Assembly (NCBI GenBank): GCA_028583605.1
Contig: CM053332.1
Coordinates: forward strand, 10,156,442-10,220,441
Direction: 5' to 3'
DNA length: 64,000 bases
From: Dastarcus helophoroides
Lineage: Eukaryota; Arthropoda; Insecta; Coleoptera; Bothrideridae
Part shown: in pieces, positions 24,101-35,100 of the stretch
Layout: the number at the start of each line of letters is the position of its first letter
How positions within the stretch are numbered: the stretch's first letter is position 1
The notes under the pieces: model-generated
Seen by the model: the letters and a program-made list of their open reading frames with translations, nothing else
The model's database searches: none
Told to the model about the DNA's origin: nothing
Position numbers and translations under genes: made by a program

Positions 24101-24563
24101 TAATTTTACGAAATACTTGATCTGATTTAATGCCCTGTAGATTTCCAACTTTCAAGAGTGTTCTGTTTGCTTTTAAAACGCTTTCTTCGCGCAATTTAGA
24201 TGGTTTGATATATTTAATATCTTTTCGATATAATTTTCGAGCATCTCCATTCAAATATCTGGTTAATTTATCAACGTGATTGTAGTTAAGTGATGAACTG
24301 TATACTGTTACCTTATGAAGGACATTTGAATATATATCGCAAATTGTAAGGACAAACTTTTTACAGTTATGGGCGCAGTATGCATATATCTTTCCGAAAG
24401 CTTTCTTTTTTGATATGTAAGTTCTTTTAAAATTAAAAATACATATATTATTAACTCCTTTCAATTTTTCAGAAAAAACATAGTTCCAGCGACCAGTAAC
24501 AAATTTCTCTCCGTCGAATATATCAAGTAAATTCAGTATGTGAAAGAAAAAACGACCCCTCAT
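21111..24563 (-). CDS. Element A large protein: DDE-like transposase + YqaJ nuclease + Ulp1-like protease + PHD finger
   Basis: An uninterrupted 1150-aa ORF. Residues about 200-520 look like a DDE transposase of Mutator/KDZ style: D216 in HIDATG, D291 in VVCDFSFAI, a C/H cluster at 335-340 and E507 in NAPVENWF. Residues about 660-800 match the YqaJ/lambda-exonuclease fold: SSNFG, E713/E714, D748 in SPDGF, E758-x-K760 in VVEVKCPY and Q797/Q799. Residues about 955-1075 match C48/Ulp1-type cysteine proteases: H995-W996, D1012, Q1058/Q1059 and C1064 in DPYHCG. Residues 1109-1145 form a C4HC3 PHD-type finger (C1109, C1112, C1122, C1125, H1130, C1133, C1142, C1145). All key residues are present, so it may be active. 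The real N-terminus probably lies in the overlapping upstream ORF. Domain calls are by eye; the transposase superfamily is the least certain. Confidence 0.85.
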   Translation of the reverse strand: MRGRFFFHILNLLDIFDGEKFVTGRWNYVFSEKLKGVNNICIFNFKRTYISKKKAFGKIYAYCAHNCKKFVLTICDIYSNVLHKVTVYSSSLNYNHVDKLTRYLNGDARKLYRKDIKYIKPSKLREESVLKANRTLLKVGNLQGIKSDQVFRKIKSERLAINDRHPDDLIDLVLMQRNNFQYVKVVAQPLNVCIFSREQLNLILSEAEKGLTVHIDATGSLVRKPKYLCQKRVFYYAAVIVTSNNKRVCPVFELISCKHDTISIGMWLGAFKSYVLEETKKWPIFQKVVCDFSFAIINAILIFFNSMDIISYLNLTYDVIQNQNTASLKKIVSVHICCSHFFKIIANDIKKTVNNKEAQTFFKECLAASFNIKYFQDICLWFQYMTILLTSKFVSIQVNEAKSNLIRLCIDKGSMDLLETPYDYNESNNISENTEAIYLNSPFFKKFKVIFDNTVANEIDINSEHLNCFYNPLVLQIILKKYIPYLPLWSGILLASDENRLSNAPVENWFSVVKNLIQGKLENQKISRVIREIRKRVLSIYKEEEFKVPKYRCARVKSAKNLEIGIDCLSQIDILVSQETWKKKSIQSVTNFDTAHLKEITKMPLLTKKKHDSAVTEKHVNMPLSGFDLQNKCDDFIKELVLEDEERVQLNRETIAQNDSKLWKIERRKRLTSSNFGKICKSRNESSLSNKVNVLLHTLEFYSVATMHGKKNEENALKAYSAKYPTEIVSKCGLIISSEFPFLACSPDGFVSDSGVVEVKCPYAVRHFDPADAIKQGLLKYYSIDGKLRQSHDYYYQIQGILNITGRDWCDLVIYTERNIHVERILRNTTFWLKALPKLRDFYMFYLLPEIVDPQYPVKIKKRIWPNSLYKIEKGAATLVNSVSLLPNGLIKNPNYYKSCPTFKNYLIAKFNFSKYELFSFEDFDTISNCNWLSDVAINMGLFVITKFCTNVKFFTVDQSFAIFNLQIEEGFFADLNVISCRDYLLIPVHVDGNHWCLIFIDFIKSQFYFIDPKSTISRTIKLNYLLKFQNFLLVYNSKFDIILPNNLSLENKQHILQQDPYHCGAFILYFAEQIVKGRSLDSPKDMKEYRNYLKGLIIKESASVKFYCLVCYEKVKNEFVCKICLRQFHKKCITINSNIICDLCLKTND

Positions 24564-25233
24564 AATGACTGCACTCTTTATACTTTGGCCGAATCCAGTC
24601 CTTAGATTTCATATTTTTGGCGTTTAATGGAATGATGTTTTTTGTAATGACATTTAAGTTATATAGGTCGATAATAGTCTGTGGAATGTCTTCTTGTTCA
24701 GTGGAGACTTCTTTGGTGCTTACGTTCCAACTATGTTCACTAAATGATACTGATTCTTCCGAATTATCCTTACTATAATTCTCCACCTTCTTGCATTCAT
24801 TAAATTGGTTTACATTAATGGAATGCAAATTAATTTTAGAATTTGAAAAATATTTACGTAATTCTTTGAAAGCCTCTTTACTTAATTGTAGTTCTTTTGG
24901 TAGAAGGTAATTAGATATAACTTTAATTTTTGCCTGCTGTACGTTGTTTGACGAAAAATTTACCATATTATTTTCATCATTGCTAAATTTCTCAGATTTA
25001 ATCATGCCCAAATCAACTTGTATCGTATCTTTCATTCGTTCAATACATTTCTTAATCTTATATCTGTTGCTAAATGAATTTTTCATTTTCAATTTTATGC
25101 ATATGTTTGATAACAAAGAGTTTTCTAATCTCGGTGATATTTTGATAGCGTCAGGAATATTCTCAACAAATTTTAACAATTTTGTTATGTCTATCGTGGA
25201 TTTTTTACCCCTGATGTTACGATTATTTGCCAT
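24523..25233 (-). CDS. Element A upstream ORF, 236 aa, probable N-terminal part of the large protein
   Basis: It starts MANNRNIRGKKSTIDITKLL at 25233 and ends 41 bases inside the large ORF. It is rich in Lys, Asn and Ser, and I recognise no domain. Near its end it reads DWIRPKYKECSHYEGS, after which the large ORF continues in the +1 frame with GRFFFHILNLL. This looks like one protein split by a 1-nt frame change, or by a small intron or recoding site. A separate regulatory protein is the alternative. Confidence 0.6.
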   Translation of the reverse strand: MANNRNIRGKKSTIDITKLLKFVENIPDAIKISPRLENSLLSNICIKLKMKNSFSNRYKIKKCIERMKDTIQVDLGMIKSEKFSNDENNMVNFSSNNVQQAKIKVISNYLLPKELQLSKEAFKELRKYFSNSKINLHSINVNQFNECKKVENYSKDNSEESVSFSEHSWNVSTKEVSTEQEDIPQTIIDLYNLNVITKNIIPLNAKNMKSKDWIRPKYKECSHYEGSFFLSHTEFT

Positions 25234-25859
25234 TTACCAGTTTATTAATATAAGTTCTATTTGAAAATTGGGGTGAAAAATGAAATATGATTAATTGTTC
25301 TTAACCTTCAGTTAAATGCTTGCGATTAACTTAAAACAATTATTTGTCACAAGCAAAATAGATACCAGTTTTAAGTAATGTCCAAAATAGATCAGCAGGA
25401 AAAGCTTTCCAAATGTTTAAATCCAAAACGAGAACTTACCTCGCAAACGTAATTAATATGTAAAAAAATCACTATTTTACACAAAAATAGAACACAGTTC
25501 AACGGTTTAGTATAAACACGTTTATAATACTAAACTAAGAGTTGGTGGAAATTGAGATGAAAGCTTTAATAAGATTCGAGTTTGCTGATCACACAATTCT
25601 CACCAAAATTGTTTTGTCTGCACCACCAGAAACCACGTTACGATGTTTATGTTTGAAATAACGGTTCCTAGGCTTTCGGAAATAATGCAAGGCTACTGAT
25701 TTTAGCTACTTATACTTCGGGAAATGATATAGAAGTCTGTTGTATGTTTATATAAGATTTTGCACCAAATACAGAAACGACATCTCTACGAAAAATGAAA
25801 CCGGCGAAATCAGCAAGGCAAAACTCTCTGGTTTAACTCCCGTATCAATAAAAATGTTA
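25234..25859. other. Upstream region of the element A gene
   Basis: No ORF and no 134-bp units are present. It should hold the promoter of the minus-strand gene, but no clear core promoter motif is seen. Element B starts directly after it. Confidence 0.4.
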
Positions 25860-26130
25860 ACCGGTGTGAAATGAGCAACAAAATTTCCAGCAACAAATTT
25901 TAATAGTGCATGTACTCGATAAAGCACTGGTCTGAGGCATACAGTAAGAATTTGGTTATTAGAGCTTCGCCAATAATGTGCCAGGCAATTATTTCTTTAC
26001 AAATCCTTTTATTATGTTAAACAAAGCTAATTGACACAATAATTCTCCCTTCACCCCATCGATGGGGGAGTAAAATGGGCTTCGTAATAACGTGTTATAA
26101 TAACCGTAAAAAAATTTCTCACAAAAAATT
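25860..26130. repeat. Left terminal repeat of element B
   Basis: It matches 17493-17800 and the inverse of 36001-36303, including CACCCCATCGATGGGGGAG near 26054 and ATAACGTGTTATAATAACCG. Confidence 0.85.
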
Positions 26131-29100
26131 TTCTCTACACATCGTTTAATTATTAAAAAAGAATCAAACTAACACTCAACATTTGTCAGCCTACCCCGTC
26201 GGAGGGGGTGAAAATCCCAATGATATATTACAAGTGTCGTAAAAAAAATTTGTCACAAAAAATTTTCTTCACACATCGTTTAATTATTAAAAAAGAATCA
26301 AACTGACACTCAACATTTGCCAGCCTACCCCGTCGGAGGGGGTGAAAATCCCAATGATATATTACAAGTGTCGTAAAAAAAATTTGTCACAAAAAATTTT
26401 CTCTACACATCGTTTAATTATTAAAAAAGAATCAAACTGACACTCAACATTTGCCAGCCTACCCCGTCGGAGGGGGTGAAAATCCCAATGATATATTACA
26501 AGTGTCGTAAAAAAAATTTGTCACAAAAAATTTTCTCTACACATCGTTTAATTATTAAAAAAGAATCAAACTGACACTCAACATTTGCAGCCTACCCCGT
26601 CGGAGGGGGTGAAAATCCCAATGATATATTACAAGTGTCGTAAAAAAAATTTGTCACAAAAAATTTTCTCTACACATCGTTTAATTATTAAAAAAGAATC
26701 AAACTGACACTCAACATTTGCCAGCCTACCCCGTCGGAGGGGGTGAAAATCCCAATGATATATTACAAGTGTCGTAAAAAAAATTTGTCACAAAAAATTT
26801 TCTCTACACATCGTTTAATTATTAAAAAAGAATCAAACTGACACTCAACATTTGCCAGCCTACCCCGTCGGAGGGGGTGAAAATCCCAATGATATATTAC
26901 AAGTGTCGTAAAAAAAATTTGTCACAAAAAATTTTCTCTACACATCGTTTAATTATTAAAAAAGAATCAAACTGACACTCAACATTTGCCAGCCTACCCC
27001 GTCGGAGGGGGTGAAAATCCCAATGATATATTACAAGTGTCGTAAAAAAAATTTGTCACAAAAAATTTTCTCTACACATCGTTTAATTATTAAAAAAGAA
27101 TCAAACTGACACTCAACATTTGCCAGCCTACCCCGTCGGAGGGGGTGAAAATCCCAATGATATATTACAAGTGTCGTAAAAAAAATTTGTCACAAAAAAT
27201 TTTCTCTTACACATCGTTTAATTATTAAAAAAGAATCAAACTGACACTCAACATTTGCCAGCCTACCCCGTCGGAGGGGGTGAAAATCCCAATGATATAT
27301 TACAAGTGTCGTAAAAAAAATTTGTCACAAAAAATTTTCTCTATACATCGTTTAATTATTAAAAAAGAATCAAACTGACACTCAACATTTGCCAGCCTAC
27401 CCCGTCGGAGGGGGTGAAAATCCCAATGATATATTACAAGTGTCGTAAAAAAAATTTGTCACAAAAAATTTTCTCTACTACATCGTTTAATTATTAAAAA
27501 AGAATCAAACTGACACTCAACATTTGCCAGCCTACCCCGTCGGAGGGGGTGAAAATCCCAATGATATATTACAAGTGTCGTAAAAAAAATTTGTCACAAA
27601 AAATTTTCTCTACTACATCGTTTAATTATTAAAAAAGAATCAAACTGACACTCAACATTTGCCAGCCTACCCCGTCGGAGGGGGTGAAAATCCCAATGAT
27701 ATATTACAAGTGTCGTAAAAAAAATTTGTCACAAAAAATTTTCTGTACACATCGTTTAATTATTAAAAAAGAATCAAACTGACACTCAACATTTGCCAGC
27801 CTACCCCGTCGGAGGGGGTGAAAATCCCAATGATATATTACAAGTGTCGTAAAAAAAATTTGTCACAAAAAATTTTCTCTACACATCGTTTAATTATTAA
27901 AAAAGAATCAAACTGACACTCAACATTTGCCAGCCTACCCCGTCGGAGGGGGTGAAAATCCCAATGATATATTACAAGTGTCGTAAAAAAAATTTGTCAC
28001 AAAAAATTTTCTGTACACATCGTTTAATTATTAAAAAAGAATCAAACTGACACTCAACATTTGCCAGCCTACCCCGTCGGAGGGGGTGAAAATCCCAATG
28101 ATATATTACAAGTGTCGTAAAAAAAATTTGTCACAAAAAATTTTCTCTACACATCGTTTAATTATTAAAAAAGAATCAAACTGACACTCAACATTTGCCA
28201 GCCTACCCCGTCGGAGGGGGTGAAAATCCCAATGATATATTACAAGTGTCGTAAAAAAAATTTGTCACAAAAAATTTTCTCTATACATCGTTTAATTATT
28301 AAAAAAGAATCAAACTGACACTCAACATTTGCCAGCCTACCCCGTCGGAGGGGGTGAAAATCCCAATGATATATTACAAGTGTCGTAAAAAAAATTTGTC
28401 ACAAAAAATTTTCTCTATACATCGTTTAATTATTAAAAAAGAATCAAACTGACACTCAACATTTGCCAGCCTACCCCGTCGGAGGGGGTGAAAATCCCAA
28501 TGATATATTACAAGTGTCGTAAAAAAAATTTGTCACAAAAAATTTTCTCTATACATCGTTTAATTATTAAAAAAGAATCAAACTGACACTCAACATTTGC
28601 CAGCCTACCCCGTCGGAGGGGGTGAAAATCCCAATGATATATTACAAGTGTCGTAAAAAAAATTTGTCACAAAAAATTTTCTGTACACATCGTTTAATTA
28701 TTAAAAAAGAATCAAACTGACACTCAACATTTGCCAGCCTACCCCGTCGGAGGGGGTGAAAATCCCAATGATATATTACAAGTGTCGTAAAAAAAATTTG
28801 TCACAAAAAATTTTCTCTACACATCGTTTAATTATTAAAAAAGAATCAAACTGACACTCAACATTTGCCAGCCTACCCCGTCGGAGGGGGTGAAAATCCC
28901 AATGATATATTACAAGTGTCGTAAAAAAAATTTGTCACAAAAAATTTTCTCTATACATCGTTTAATTATTAAAAAAGAATCAAACTGACACTCAACATTT
29001 GCCAGCCTACCCCGTCGGAGGGGGTGAAAATCCCAATGATATATTACAAGTGTCGTAAAAAAAATTTGTCACAAAAAATTTTCTCTACACATCGTTTAAT

Positions 29101-30525
29101 TATTAAAAAAGAATCAAACTGACACTCAACATTTGCCAGCCTACCCCGTCGGAGGGGGTGAAAATCCCAATGATATATTACAAGTGTCGTAAAAAAAATT
29201 TGTCACAAAAAATTTTCTCTATCACATCGTTTAATTATTAAAAAAGAATCAAACTGACACTCAACATTTGCCAGCCTACCCCGTCGGAGGGGGTGAAAAT
29301 CCCAATGATATATTACAAGTGTCGTAAAAAAAATTTGTCACAAAAAATTTTCTCTACACATCGTTTAATTATTAAAAAAGAATCAAACTGACACTCAACA
29401 TTTGCCAGCCTACCCCGTCGGAGGGGGTGAAAATCCCAATGATATATTACAAGTGTCGTAAAAAAAATTTGTCACAAAAAATTTTCTCTACACATCGTTT
29501 AATTATTAAAAAAGAATCAAACTGACACTCAACATTTGCCAGCCTACCCCGTCGGAGGGGGTGAAAATCCCAATGATATATTACAAGTGTCGTAAAAAAA
29601 ATTTGTCACAAAAAATTTTCTCTACACATCGTTTAATTATTAAAAAAGAATCAAACTGACACTCAACATTTGCCAGCCTACCCCGTCGGAGGGGGTGAAA
29701 ATCCCAATGATATATTACAAGTGTCGTAAAAAAAATTTGTCACAAAAAATTTTCTCTACACATCGTTTAATTATTAAAAAAGAATCAAACTGACACTCAA
29801 CATTTGCCAGCCTACCCCGTCGGAGGGGGTGAAAATCCCAATGATATATTACAAGTGTCGTAAAAAAAATTTGTCACAAAAAATTTTCTCTACACATCGT
29901 TTAATTATTAAAAAAGAATCAAACTGACACTCAACATTTGCCAGCCTACCCCGTCGGAGGGGGTGAAAATCCCAATGATATATTACAAGTGTCGTAAAAA
30001 AAATTTGTCACAAAAAATTTTCTCTACACATCGTTTAATTATTAAAAAAGAATCAAACTGACACTCAACATTTGCCAGCCTACCCCGTCGGAGGGGGTGA
30101 AAATCCCAATGATATATTACAAGTGTCGTAAAAAAAATTTGTCACAAAAAATTTTCTCTACACATCGTTTAATTATTAAAAAAGAATCAAACTGACACTC
30201 AACATTTGCCAGCCTACCCCGTCGGAGGGGATGAAAATCCCAATGATATATTACAAGTGTCGTAAAAAAAATTTGTCACAAAAAATTTTCTTTACACATC
30301 GTTTAATTATTAAAAAAGAATCAAACTGACACTCAACATTTGTCCAGCCTACCCCGTCGGAGGGGGTGAAAAACCCAATGATATATTACAAGTGTCGTAA
30401 AAAAAATTTGTCACAAAAAATTTTCTCTACACATCGTTTAATTATTAAAAAAGAATCAAACTGACACTCAACATTTGCCAGCCTACCCCGTCGGAGGGGT
30501 GAAAATTCCAATAATATATTACAAG
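26131..30525. repeat. Array 2: 33 copies of the 134-bp unit
   Basis: Cores spaced at 134 bp run from 26190 to 30483, in the same orientation as array 1. The copies are strikingly uniform, with TCTCTACACATCG and ATATATTACAAG as the dominant variants, shared with array 3 but not array 1. Occasional 1-bp changes (CTCTACTACATCG, CTGTACACATCG) recur in neighbouring units, as expected from unit duplication. Confidence 0.97.
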
Positions 30526-30698
30526 AGCTGTAAAAAAAATTGTCATAAAAAACACATTAGCACATATAATTTGTGTGCCCTATCCAGCAGGCTAAAATCC
30601 CGAAAAGGTATTTCAACAGCTGTTAAAAATTAGTGATAACATTTTTTCTTCATAAATCAATGTGTTATGGTAAAAAGAACAATTTGAACTTACATTTG

Positions 30699-30953
30699 TC
30701 AGCACTTCGTCGGAGAGGTGAAATTTTTGCAAAGGGAGGTATCAGGTCCATAAACTTTGAAATATACCACGCATTCCTTTCCGCACCACCTATGAAGTAG
30801 AATGCAAGGTGCGTTTTTTTTACATGGTTTCCCTTTGAGGCCTATTCCATTTTTGATTTTATAACATTTCTTGATTTCTCTATATAAGTCATTACATAGC
30901 TCATTATAACTCCTTTGGTGAATGAGTGGCATTAATCGTTTGTTTTCAAACAT
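30699..30953 (-). CDS. Small Cys-rich ORF of element B
   Basis: An 84-aa frame starting MFENKRLMPLIHQ and ending CKNFTSPTKC, with Cys spread through CYKIKNG, PCKKNAPC and WCGKEC. It overlaps the former end of the large ORF and runs into a sequence resembling the array core (CTTCGTCGGAGAGG). It may be a small zinc-binding accessory protein or the last exon of the large gene; no known domain is recognised. It is intact here and frameshifted in element A. Confidence 0.5.
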   Translation of the reverse strand: MFENKRLMPLIHQRSYNELCNDLYREIKKCYKIKNGIGLKGKPCKKNAPCILLHRWCGKECVVYFKVYGPDTSLCKNFTSPTKC

Positions 30954-30959
30954 AAATCG

Positions 30960-32197
30960 CAAATGATATTTAAATTAATAGTTATACATTTTTTGTGGAA
31001 CTGTCTTAGGCAAATTTTGCAAACAAATTCGTTTTTAACTTTCTCATAGCAGACCAAGCAGTAAAATTAGACTGATGCAGACTCTTTAATTATAAGACGT
31101 TTTAAATAATTTCTGTATTCCTTCATATCTTTGGGACTATCTAAAGAACGACCTTTAACTATTTGTTCAGCAAAATATAAAATAAAAGCGCCGCAATGGT
31201 AGGGATCTTGTTGTAAGATATGTTGCTTATTTTCTAAACTAAGATTATTTGGAAGTATTGTGTCAAATTTATTATTGTAGACAAGTAGAAAATTTTGAAA
31301 TTTGAGCAAATAATTTAGTTCTATTGTTCTAGAGATTGTGCTTTTTGGATCAATAAAATAGAATTGGGATTTTATGAAATCAATAAATATGAGACACCAG
31401 TGATTTCCGTCTACATGAACCGGAATTAACAGATAATCTCTACAGGAGATGACATTTAAATCGGCAAAGAAACCTTCCTCTATCTGAAGGTTAAAAATCG
31501 CAAAAGACTGATCAACAGTAAAGAATTTAACATTTGTGCATCTTCTAATACCAACTCTCTTATAAAGTCATCACATTTGTTTTGTAAATCAAAACCGCTA
31601 AGAGGCATATTTACATGTTTTTCTGTTACTGCAGTGTCATGTTTTTTTTGTTAATAAAGGCATTTTAGTTATCTCTTTAAGGTGTGCTGTGTCAAAATTA
31701 GTTACTGATTGAATAGATTTTTTTTTCCAAGTTTCTTGACTTACTAAAATGTCAGTTTGAGAAAGGCAGTCGATGCCAATTTCTAAATTCTTTGCGCTTT
31801 TTACCCGAGCACAACGATATTTAGGTACCTTAAATTCTTCCTTTTTATAAATCGATAATGCTTGTTTCATAATTTCTCTGATGACTACTGATTTTCTGAT
31901 TTTCTAATTTACCTTGAATCAAGTTCTTTACAACGGAAAACCAGTTTTCCACAGGCGCATTACTTAATCTGTTTTCAACTGACGCCAATAATACACCGCT
32001 CCATAAGGGCAAATATGGAATATATTTTTTAAGAATGATTTGAAAAAATAATGCATTGTAAAAACAGTTTAAATGCTCAGAATTAATATCTATTTCATTA
32101 GCAGCAGTATTTTCAAAAATATTTTTAAATTTTTTGAAAAATGGGCTATTCAAATATATAGCTTCAGTATTTTCTGAAATATTGTTACTTTCGTTAC
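30960..32197 (-). pseudogene. Element B copy of the large gene, internally deleted
   Basis: The segment is nearly identical to parts of 21111-23300. The C-terminal protease piece is kept at 31067-31520. It then jumps near 31540 from the position equivalent to about 21718 to about 22633, removing most of the nuclease part. The transposase C-terminal part, including NAPVENWF, is kept at 31637-32153 but frameshifted near 31885. Everything upstream of the point equivalent to about 23297 is replaced by array 3. The ORF that would encode the first two catalytic Asp residues is gone, so no working transposase can be made. Confidence 0.9.
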
Positions 32198-35100
32198 AAA
32201 AATTTTTTTTTTACAAATGTTGACAAATGTTGAGTGTCAGTATGATTCCTTTTTAATAATTAAACGATGTGCAAAGAAAATTTTTTGTGACAAATCTTTT
32301 TTAACGACACTTGTAATATATCATTGGGATTTTCACCCCCTTCGACGGGGTAGGCTGGAAAATATTAAGTGTCAGTTTGATTCTTTTTTAATAATTAAAC
32401 GATGTGTAGAGAAAATTTTTTGTGACAAATTTTTTTTACGACACTTGTAATATATCATTGGGATTTTCACCCCCTCCGACGGGGTAGGCTGAAAAATGTT
32501 GAGTGTCAGTTTGATTCTTTTTTAATAATTAAACGATGTGTAGAGAAAATTTTTTGTGACAAATTTTTTTTACGACACTTGTAATATATCATTGGGATTT
32601 TCACCCCCTCCGACGGGGTAGGCTGAAAAATGTTGAGTGTCAGTTTGATTCTTTTTTAATAATTAAACGATGTGTAGAGAAAATTTTTTGTGACAATTTT
32701 TTTTTACGGCACTTGTAATATATCATTGGGATTTTCACCCCCTCCGACGGGGTAGGCTGAAAAATGTTGAGTGTCAGTTTGATTCTTTTTTAATAATTAA
32801 ACGATGTGTAGAGAAAATTTTTTGTGACAAATTTTTTTTACGACACTTGTAATATATCATTGGGATTTTCACCCCCTCCGACGGGGTAGGCTGGCAAATG
32901 TTGAGTGTCAGTTTGATTCTTTTTTAATAATTAAACGATGTGTAGAGAAAATTTTTTGTGACAAATTTTTTTTACGACACTTGTAATATATCATTGGGAT
33001 TTTCACCCCCTCCGACGGGGTAGGCTGGCAAATGTTGAGTGTCAGTTTGATTCTTTTTTAATAATTAAACGATGTGTAGAGAAAATTTTTTGTGACAAAT
33101 TTTTTTTACGACACTTGTAATATATCATTGGGATTTTCACCCCCTCCGACGGGGTAGGCTGGCAAATGTTGAGTGTCAGTTTGATTCTTTTTTAATAATT
33201 AAACGATGTGTAGAGAAAATTTTTTGTGACAAATTTTTTTTACGACACTTGTAATATATCATTGGGATTTTCACCCCCTCCGACGGGGTAGGCTGGCAAA
33301 TGTTGAGTGTCAGTTTGATTCTTTTTTAATAATTAAACGATGTGTAGAGAAAATTTTTTGTGACAAATTTTTTTTACGACACTTGTAATATATCATTGGG
33401 ATTTTCACCCCCTCCGACGGGGTAGGCTGACAAATGTTGGGTGTCAGTTTAATTCTTTTTTAATAATAAAACGATGTGTACAGAAAATTTTTTGGGACAA
33501 ATTTTTTTTTACGACACTTGTAATATATCATTGGGATTTTCACCCCCTCCGACGGGGTAGGCTGACAAATGTTGAGTGTCAGTTTGATTCTTTTTTAATA
33601 ATTAAGCGACGTGTAAAGAAAATTTTTAGTGACAAAATTTTTTTACGACACTTGTAATATATCATTGGGATTTTCACCCCCACCGACGGGGTAGACTGGC
33701 AAATGTTGAGTGTCAGTTTGATTCTTTTTTAATAATAAGACGATGTGTAGAGAAAATTTTTTGTGACAAATTTTTTTTACGACACTTGTAATATATCATT
33801 GGGATTTTCACCCCCCTCCGACGGGGTAGGCTGGAAAATGTTGAGTGTCAGTTTGATTCTTTTTTAATAATTAAACGATGTGTAGAGAAAATTTTTTGTG
33901 ACAAATTTTTTTTACGACACTTGTAATATATCATTGGGTTTTTCACCCCCTCCGACGGGGTAGGCTGAAAATGTTGAGTGTCAGTTTGATTCTTTTTTAA
34001 TAATTAAACGATGTGTAGAGAAAATTTTTTGTGACAAATTTTTTTTACGACACTTGTAATATATCATCGGGATTTTCAACCCCTCCGACGGGGTAGGCTG
34101 AAAATGTTGAGTGTCAGTTTGATTCTTTTTTAATAATTAAACGATGTGTAAAGAAAATTTTTTGTGACAAATTTTTTTTACGACACTTGTAATATATCAT
34201 TGGGATTTTCACCCCCTCCGACGGGGTAGGCTGACAAATGTTGAGTGTCAGTTTGATTCTTTTTTAATAATTAAACGATGTGTAGAGAAAATTTTTTGTG
34301 ACAAATTTTTTTTACGACACTTGTAATATATCATTGGGATTTTTCACCCCCTCCGACGGGGTAGGCTGAAAATGTTGAGTGTAGTTTGATTCTTTTTTAA
34401 TAATTAAACGATGTGTAGAGAAAATTTTTTGTGACAAATTTTTTTTACGACACTTGTAATATATCATTGGGATTTTCACCCCCTCCGACGGGGTAGGCTG
34501 GAAAATGTTAAGTGTCAGTTTGATTCTTTTTTAATAATTAAACGATGTGTAGAGAAAATTTTTCGTGACAAATTCTTTTTGCGACACTTGTAATATATCA
34601 TTGGGATTTTCACCCCCTTCCGACGGGGTAGGCTGGAAAATAGTTGAGTGTCAGTTTGATTCTTTTTTAATAATTAAACGATGTGTAGAGAAAATTTTTT
34701 GTGACAAATTTTTTTTACGACACTTGTAATATATCATTGGGATTTTCACCCCCTCCGACGGGGTAGGCTGAAAATGTTGAGTGTCAGTTTGATTCTTTTT
34801 TAATAATTAAACGATGTGTAAAGAAAATTTTTTGTGACAAATTTTTTTTACGACACTTGTAATATATCATTGGGATTTTTCACCCCCTCCGACGGGGTAG
34901 GCTGAAAATGTTGAGTGTTCAGTTTGATTCTTTTTTAATAATTAAACGATGTGTAGAGAAAATTTTTTGTGACAAATTTTTTTTACGACACTTGTAATAT
35001 ATCATTGGGATTTTCACCCCCTCCGACGGGGTAGGCTGGCAAATGTTGAGTGTCAGTTTGATTCTTTTTTAATAATTAAACGATGTGTAAAGAAAATTTT

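Larger units (their letters stand above)
17493..25859. mobile_element. Element A: foldback-type DNA transposon with an intact large gene, right arm missing
   Basis: It starts ACCGGTGTGAAATAAGCAAC at 17493, the inverse of the end at 36303. The order is a terminal segment (17493-17800), a 22-copy 134-bp array (17801-20710), a 3' tail, the large minus-strand gene (21111-24563) and the upstream ORF to 25233. The matching inverted array and terminus are not found before 25860, where a second left terminus begins. Element A is therefore truncated, fused to element B, or misjoined in assembly. No target-site duplication could be recognised. Confidence 0.75.

Noticed and set aside
21111..24563. Maverick/Polinton or giant-virus origin of the large gene because of its nuclease and protease
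   Set aside because: No polymerase B, integrase, ATPase or capsid gene is present, and the protease and nuclease are fused to a transposase-like region between inverted repeat arms.
22531..25264. Plus-strand open frames at 22531, 23671 and 24944
   Set aside because: They are antisense shadows of the large transposon gene and its upstream ORF.
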